A model generated the notes under the pieces. The model had not been told where the DNA came from. It searched no databases and saw only the letters and a list, made by a program, of their open reading frames with translations. Below are positions 60,167-64,000 of a stretch of DNA of 64,000 nt, one piece after another (position 1 is the first letter of the stretch; each line of letters begins with the position of its first letter). The position numbers and the translations under genes are program-made. The stretch is from Pyrobaculum islandicum DSM 4184 (lineage in GTDB: Archaea > Thermoproteota > Thermoprotei > Thermoproteales > Thermoproteaceae), in contig NC_008701.1 of assembly GCF_000015205.1 (NCBI RefSeq), forward strand, positions 1,429,436 through 1,493,435, in the 5' to 3' direction.

Positions 60167-62632
60167 ATGAAGTATCTTATTGGTAGAGATTTTGCATTTC
60201 CAGAGTATATGCCAAGATTTCCGCCATTTTACGAGTTTGATATTCTTAAAATGTACCTCAATATTACAATAAATATTGAACAAAGAGCTGTAGAGGGCTT
60301 AGTTAAATATAGAGTAAAGGCGAAAAAAGATTCTGCAAAGGTTTTACTAGATGCTGTTGAAATCGATTTACTAGACGTAAGCCACGAATTTTATTACGAC
60401 GGAGAAAAGATAGAGATCAGGCCGCAGTGGAAAGCCGGCGAGGTTGTTGAAGTAGCGGTAAAATACAGAGCTAGGCCTCGGGCTGGGATGTACTTCGTCA
60501 CCCCCCATGGCCAAAGGAGAAGCGTCTACGTGTGGACCCAGGGGGAGAGCGAGTACAACCGCTACTGGGTTCCGCTACCGGATTCCCCCAACATAAAGTT
60601 CCCGTGGACTGTGGCGGTGACGGTGCCTAAGCCCCTCGTCGCGGGAAGCAATGGGCTGTTGGTGGAGATCAAGGAGGGGGAGGACAGCCGGACCTACGTC
60701 TGGGAGATGAGACACCCCATGTCTCCATATCTCTTGGCCATAGCCGCCGGCGACTTCGAGATATATAGCGAGAAGTGCGGCGAGGTTTTGCTGGAGTACT
60801 ACATCCCGAGGTACATAGGCGGCGAGTGGCGCTATAGCTTCTACAACACTTGTGACATAATGCGGTTCTTTTCGGAATATCTCGGCGTTCCCTACCCCTA
60901 CGAGCGATATGCCCAGGTAGTGGTGCCAGAGTTCATATACGGAGGGATGGAAAACACGACATTTACCATACTTACGGACTGGACTATACACGACAAACAC
61001 GCCCACTGTCCCTACGGCGAGTTCCCCTGCCCCGGCCAGGAGGACTTCTCCTCCGATCCGCTGGTTGCCCACGAGATGGCTCACATGTGGTTTGGCGATT
61101 TAGTCACGGCAAAAGACTGGGGGCACATAGCGATAAACGAGTCCTTCGCGACCTTCATAGAGGCGTTGTGGACCGAGAGGTCCAAGGGCCGGGAGGAGTA
61201 CCTCTACGAGATTTATACAAACTTCAAGACGTATCTGGGCGAGTACTCCCGCCGCTATTCGAGGCCTATTGTTACCAACGTCTATAAGATCCCTGACGAG
61301 GTCTTCGATAGACATGCCTACGAGAAGGGGTCTGTCGTCCTCCACATGCTGAGGAGTCTCCTCGGCGACGACGTCTTTAGGAGGGGGCTGAAGGTATTTC
61401 TGGAACGGAATAGGTATAGGGCTGTGGATATAGAGGATCTCCGGAAGGCTCTAGAGGAGGCGGCGGGGAGAGATCTGGAGTGGTTCTGGAGGCAGTTTTT
61501 CTACTCGGCTGGTCACCCCGTGTTAAAAATCTCGTGGAACTATTCAGACGGCGTTATAAAACTACAAATTAAACAAACGCAAGGCGAGGACAGCTACCCG
61601 GTTTACACTCTCCCCCTCGAGATTAAGATAGTGTATGAAGACGGAAAGAGAGAAACTAGAGAAATTATGCTGGATGAAAAAGAGGCAACTTTACACATAT
61701 CTGGAGGCAAGCCAAGGTATATATGTATAGACCCCGCTTTTAAAGTAATGAAAGCGCTAGATCTTCAGTATCCTCTGGAGTCTGCAATTGCTATGCTTGA
61801 CGACGAAGATTTCTACTGCCGTATCCAGGCTGTAGAGGTACTTAAGAAAAATGGGAGTGTAAAAGCTGTTGATGCCTTAGCCAGGGCGTTACAAGATAAA
61901 TTCTGGGGCGTGGCTACAGAAGCCGCCAAGGCCCTTGGGGAAATTGGAACAGCTTATGCAGTTACTAAACTAATAGAGAGTTATCACATAGTTTCTCATC
62001 CAAGAGTTAGACGAGCTATAGTCGAAGCCCTAGGCTCCTCAAGACGGAAAGAAGCAGCAGAATTTCTAGACAAAATACTGCATAACCAAAACGAAAGTTA
62101 TTATGTGAGAGCAGAGGCGGCGAGAGCACTCGGCAAGATTAAGTGGGAGTTTGCCGAGCATAGTTTAAAAAGAGCCTTGGAATATACAAGCCACCTAGAC
62201 GTGATTAAGAGGGGAGCTTTGGAAGGGCTTGCAGAGCTAGGGACAGACGATGCTTTAAAAATAGTATTGCGTCATACTGAACTAGACATGCCCACTTATG
62301 TTAGAGTAACTGCTGTACAATCTCTAGCTAAGTTTGGCCCACGTAGAGAAGTCCTAGAAACCATCAGAGCCGCTCTCCGCGATGAAAACTTTAGAGTTAG
62401 ATATGCAGCAGTAACGGCAGCACTTGAGTTATTAGATCAGCGTCTCATACCGGATTTACAGGAGCGCATGGAAAGAGATGTAGACGGTAGAATTAGACGT
62501 GTGGCTAGGGAGGTTATTGAGAAAATCAAGAGGGCTATGGAGAGGGGGGCTGAGTACCAGAAGTTGAGAGAAGAGGTAGAAAAACTACGTGACGAATATA
62601 GAAAACTACTTGACCGAATAGGCAAACATTGA
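60167..62632 (+). CDS. M1-family aminopeptidase with HEAT repeats
   Basis: 821 residues. Residues 1-200 are the N-terminal beta saddle; GGMEN (about 265) and HEMAH..E ([10 protein letters not shown], His about 302, and NESFATF) are the gluzincin zinc and exopeptidase motifs; 540-790 carry five to six HEAT-like helical repeats ([23 protein letters not shown]) and a final coiled coil. Codons from about 60470 to 61510 are far more GC-rich than those of either side. Confidence 0.93.
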   Translation: MKYLIGRDFAFPEYMPRFPPFYEFDILKMYLNITINIEQRAVEGLVKYRVKAKKDSAKVLLDAVEIDLLDVSHEFYYDGEKIEIRPQWKAGEVVEVAVKYRARPRAGMYFVTPHGQRRSVYVWTQGESEYNRYWVPLPDSPNIKFPWTVAVTVPKPLVAGSNGLLVEIKEGEDSRTYVWEMRHPMSPYLLAIAAGDFEIYSEKCGEVLLEYYIPRYIGGEWRYSFYNTCDIMRFFSEYLGVPYPYERYAQVVVPEFIYGGMENTTFTILTDWTIHDKHAHCPYGEFPCPGQEDFSSDPLVAHEMAHMWFGDLVTAKDWGHIAINESFATFIEALWTERSKGREEYLYEIYTNFKTYLGEYSRRYSRPIVTNVYKIPDEVFDRHAYEKGSVVLHMLRSLLGDDVFRRGLKVFLERNRYRAVDIEDLRKALEEAAGRDLEWFWRQFFYSAGHPVLKISWNYSDGVIKLQIKQTQGEDSYPVYTLPLEIKIVYEDGKRETREIMLDEKEATLHISGGKPRYICIDPAFKVMKALDLQYPLESAIAMLDDEDFYCRIQAVEVLKKNGSVKAVDALARALQDKFWGVATEAAKALGEIGTAYAVTKLIESYHIVSHPRVRRAIVEALGSSRRKEAAEFLDKILHNQNESYYVRAEAARALGKIKWEFAEHSLKRALEYTSHLDVIKRGALEGLAELGTDDALKIVLRHTELDMPTYVRVTAVQSLAKFGPRREVLETIRAALRDENFRVRYAAVTAALELLDQRLIPDLQERMERDVDGRIRRVAREVIEKIKRAMERGAEYQKLREEVEKLRDEYRKLLDRIGKH

Positions 62633-62636
62633 TCCT

Positions 62637-63272
62637 ATGCCTGTAAAAATCATCGATCATGTTTACGCCCAGTATCTCCTTACTCAATTAAGAAACAGAA
62701 ATACAAAAGGTATTGACTTTAGAAAGGGACTTGTAAGACTAGGACGTATCGTAGGGTATGAGCTTGTAAGGTATTTCCCGACTAGAGAGGTAGAGGTAGA
62801 GACTCCTTTAGGCAAGGCTGTGGGTATTGAAATACTGGGTCTTGACAAAGTTATAATTGTACAAATTCTCCGCGCTGCCATGCCCTTTGTCGAAGGTCTA
62901 TTAAAGGCTTTTCCACAAGCACGTCTAGGCGTGATAGCTGCAAGAAGGAAGGAGGAGGGGGGTGTAGTAGACGTGGAGGTTTTCTACTCAAAAATTCCAA
63001 CCGTCGAAAGGGAAGACATAGTCATAGTAGCAGACCCTATGTTAGCCACAGGCATTACGATGACTAGAGCAATAGAGGAGGTTTATAGAGTGGGACAACC
63101 TGGAAGACTCATTGTAGTCTCTGTAATTGCCACGCCTGTGGGTATTGAGCGTGTTTTATCTAAATATCCGGAGACAGAGATCTTTGTAGTAGCTATAGAT
63201 CCCACACTTAACGATAAAGCTTTTATAGTGCCCGGTCTGGGCGACGCCGGCGATCGTGCCTTCTCAACTTAG
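62637..63272 (+). CDS. upp: uracil phosphoribosyltransferase
   Basis: 211 residues. [34 protein letters not shown] (PRPP loop) and the C-terminal [26 protein letters not shown] are UPRT features. It makes UMP from uracil and PRPP. ATG is 2 nt after the aminopeptidase stop, so they may be one operon. Confidence 0.95.
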   Translation: MPVKIIDHVYAQYLLTQLRNRNTKGIDFRKGLVRLGRIVGYELVRYFPTREVEVETPLGKAVGIEILGLDKVIIVQILRAAMPFVEGLLKAFPQARLGVIAARRKEEGGVVDVEVFYSKIPTVEREDIVIVADPMLATGITMTRAIEEVYRVGQPGRLIVVSVIATPVGIERVLSKYPETEIFVVAIDPTLNDKAFIVPGLGDAGDRAFST

Positions 63273-63842
63273 TGTCCGTATTGTGATATATGCCCAGTAT
63301 CCCACGGCCAAATACGCTAGGTAGGGCAGGCCGTATCTCGCCTTAATCCACTCCTTTTCGGTTTTAATAGCCGTAGGATTGTATTTCTCCATATCTTTTA
63401 CCTCTCCCACTATATATTTAAGCGGATTTTTTAAAAACTCTTGACGTGACACACAGACATGAGTTATTTTTTCCAAGGCCGACATTTGACACGGTCTCTT
63501 ACGGTTTTTTAAGTACAGCCATAACATAGTTAGAGGTAGCAAGAGGGATCCGGCTATAACTACCACAAACGGAGTTGGCAAAAAGAGTACAGGTGGCGCG
63601 GCGCTAATAAGCGCTAGCGCTATAGAGTCGGCGTATCCGGCCCCCAACAGTCTCATAGACAGAGCCAATGCGGCGCCTATAGCAAGCGAGAAGAGGTAGA
63701 GCGGGCTCCCCCAGTTTAGGTATATCAACATGGCGGCAGGAGCCGCTGACGCTATGAAGATCCGCGGATCTATCTCCCTGGTCTTGAGGTCTTGTATTGC
63801 CGCAATCGTCAGCAAAATGCCGAGAGCTACCTCGCCTATCAT
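63264..63842 (-). CDS. prepilin-peptidase-like A24 aspartyl protease
   Basis: 192 residues. About six membrane helices. [10 protein letters not shown] gives Asp18 and [10 protein letters not shown] gives Asp72, the two catalytic Asp of the A24 family that cleaves class III signal peptides of pili and archaella; the second motif is GYAD rather than the textbook GxGD. A 50-residue cytoplasmic insert precedes the last helices. Its start overlaps the upstream gene's stop by ATGA. Confidence 0.75.
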   Translation of the reverse strand: MIGEVALGILLTIAAIQDLKTREIDPRIFIASAAPAAMLIYLNWGSPLYLFSLAIGAALALSMRLLGAGYADSIALALISAAPPVLFLPTPFVVVIAGSLLLPLTMLWLYLKNRKRPCQMSALEKITHVCVSRQEFLKNPLKYIVGEVKDMEKYNPTAIKTEKEWIKARYGLPYLAYLAVGYWAYITIRTLS

Positions 63843-64000
63843 CGCTGGAGTCTCCTCTTTAAGGCGTCGATCCGCGGAGTTGCCAGGGGATTCACCCCTT
63901 TGGTTTCCGCAAGTTTAACTGACGCTATACCAACTTCCCTAAGGAAAGAGAGTATACCTCTTGGGTGCATCTCCACTGTGTATTGTACCCCGCCGAGGAT
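63839..64000 (-). CDS. C-terminal end of a gene cut by the right edge
   Basis: 54 codons visible: ILGGVQYTVEMHPRGILSFLREVGIASVKLAETKG, then a basic tail KRRLQR and TGA. The TGA overlaps the start of the prepilin-peptidase-like gene, so they are co-translated. No family recognised from the fragment. Confidence 0.55.
   Translation of the reverse strand: MLGGVQYTVEMHPRGILSFLREVGIASVKLAETKGVNPLATPRIDALKRRLQR

Noticed and set aside
60575-61345. Minus-strand ORFs of 169 and 81 codons opposite the aminopeptidase
   Set aside because: GC-rich shadow of the catalytic domain; the plus strand has intact M1 motifs.

Overview
The window is 64 kb of a hyperthermophilic crenarchaeal chromosome, almost certainly a Pyrobaculum (Thermoproteales). 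The reasons are: dense genes on both strands; AT-rich TATA boxes about 25 nt before most first start codons (leaderless transcripts); short tRNA introns, one of them in an acceptor stem; C/D box sRNAs with 12-nt guides; and marker genes such as aIF5B, S6e, archaeal translin, a presenilin-like protease and a Complex I gene set without E/F/G. Moderate overall GC would fit P. islandicum or a close relative, but the species is an inference. No rRNA, CRISPR array or replication origin was seen.

Left part (1-24 kb): a DUF1512-like membrane protein cut by the window edge, secreted and coiled-coil proteins, an M42 aminopeptidase, a nucleoside phosphorylase, a LysO-type exporter, UbiX with an unidentified coupled partner, a ribbon-helix-helix protein, 6-phospho-3-hexuloisomerase, an AdoMet/arginine decarboxylase preceded by a tiny Glu/Trp peptide gene, aconitase, triosephosphate isomerase, S6e, a two-intron tRNA(CAU), an MBL hydrolase, a translin / mini-ORF / amidase (GatA-like) operon, a presenilin-like protease, and a geranylgeranyl-reductase-like flavoprotein with a CBS protein.

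Middle (24-46 kb): aIF5B, an iron alcohol dehydrogenase abutting tRNA-Leu(CAA), a five-gene operon joining an ABC importer to a tyrosine phosphatase and a small GTPase, a thioredoxin-CcdA fusion, an FAD oxidoreductase, an EamA exporter whose 3' end overlaps a C/D sRNA, tatA and tatC around a TnpB relic, a frameshifted MFS gene, carbamate kinase, hisS, a saccharopine-dehydrogenase-like gene, a glycosyltransferase-GtrA fusion and a dead RecA/KaiC-like ATPase.

Right part (46-64 kb): ndk next to a Complex I operon (transcription order D-H-I-J-K-M-L-N), an 800-nt stretch with no secure gene, folE with an SDR gene interrupted by one in-frame TGA, a secreted protein, an Lrp-like regulator, a TnpB pseudogene, an M1 aminopeptidase with HEAT repeats and mosaic base composition, upp, and a prepilin-peptidase-like gene.

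The clearest unexplained items are the 31-residue peptide with heptad-spaced tryptophans, the ABC/phosphatase/GTPase operon, the 41-residue ORF in the GatC position, and a family of decayed TnpB elements whose right ends stay alike although the ORFs are destroyed. I did not find a clear new defence or enzymatic system.
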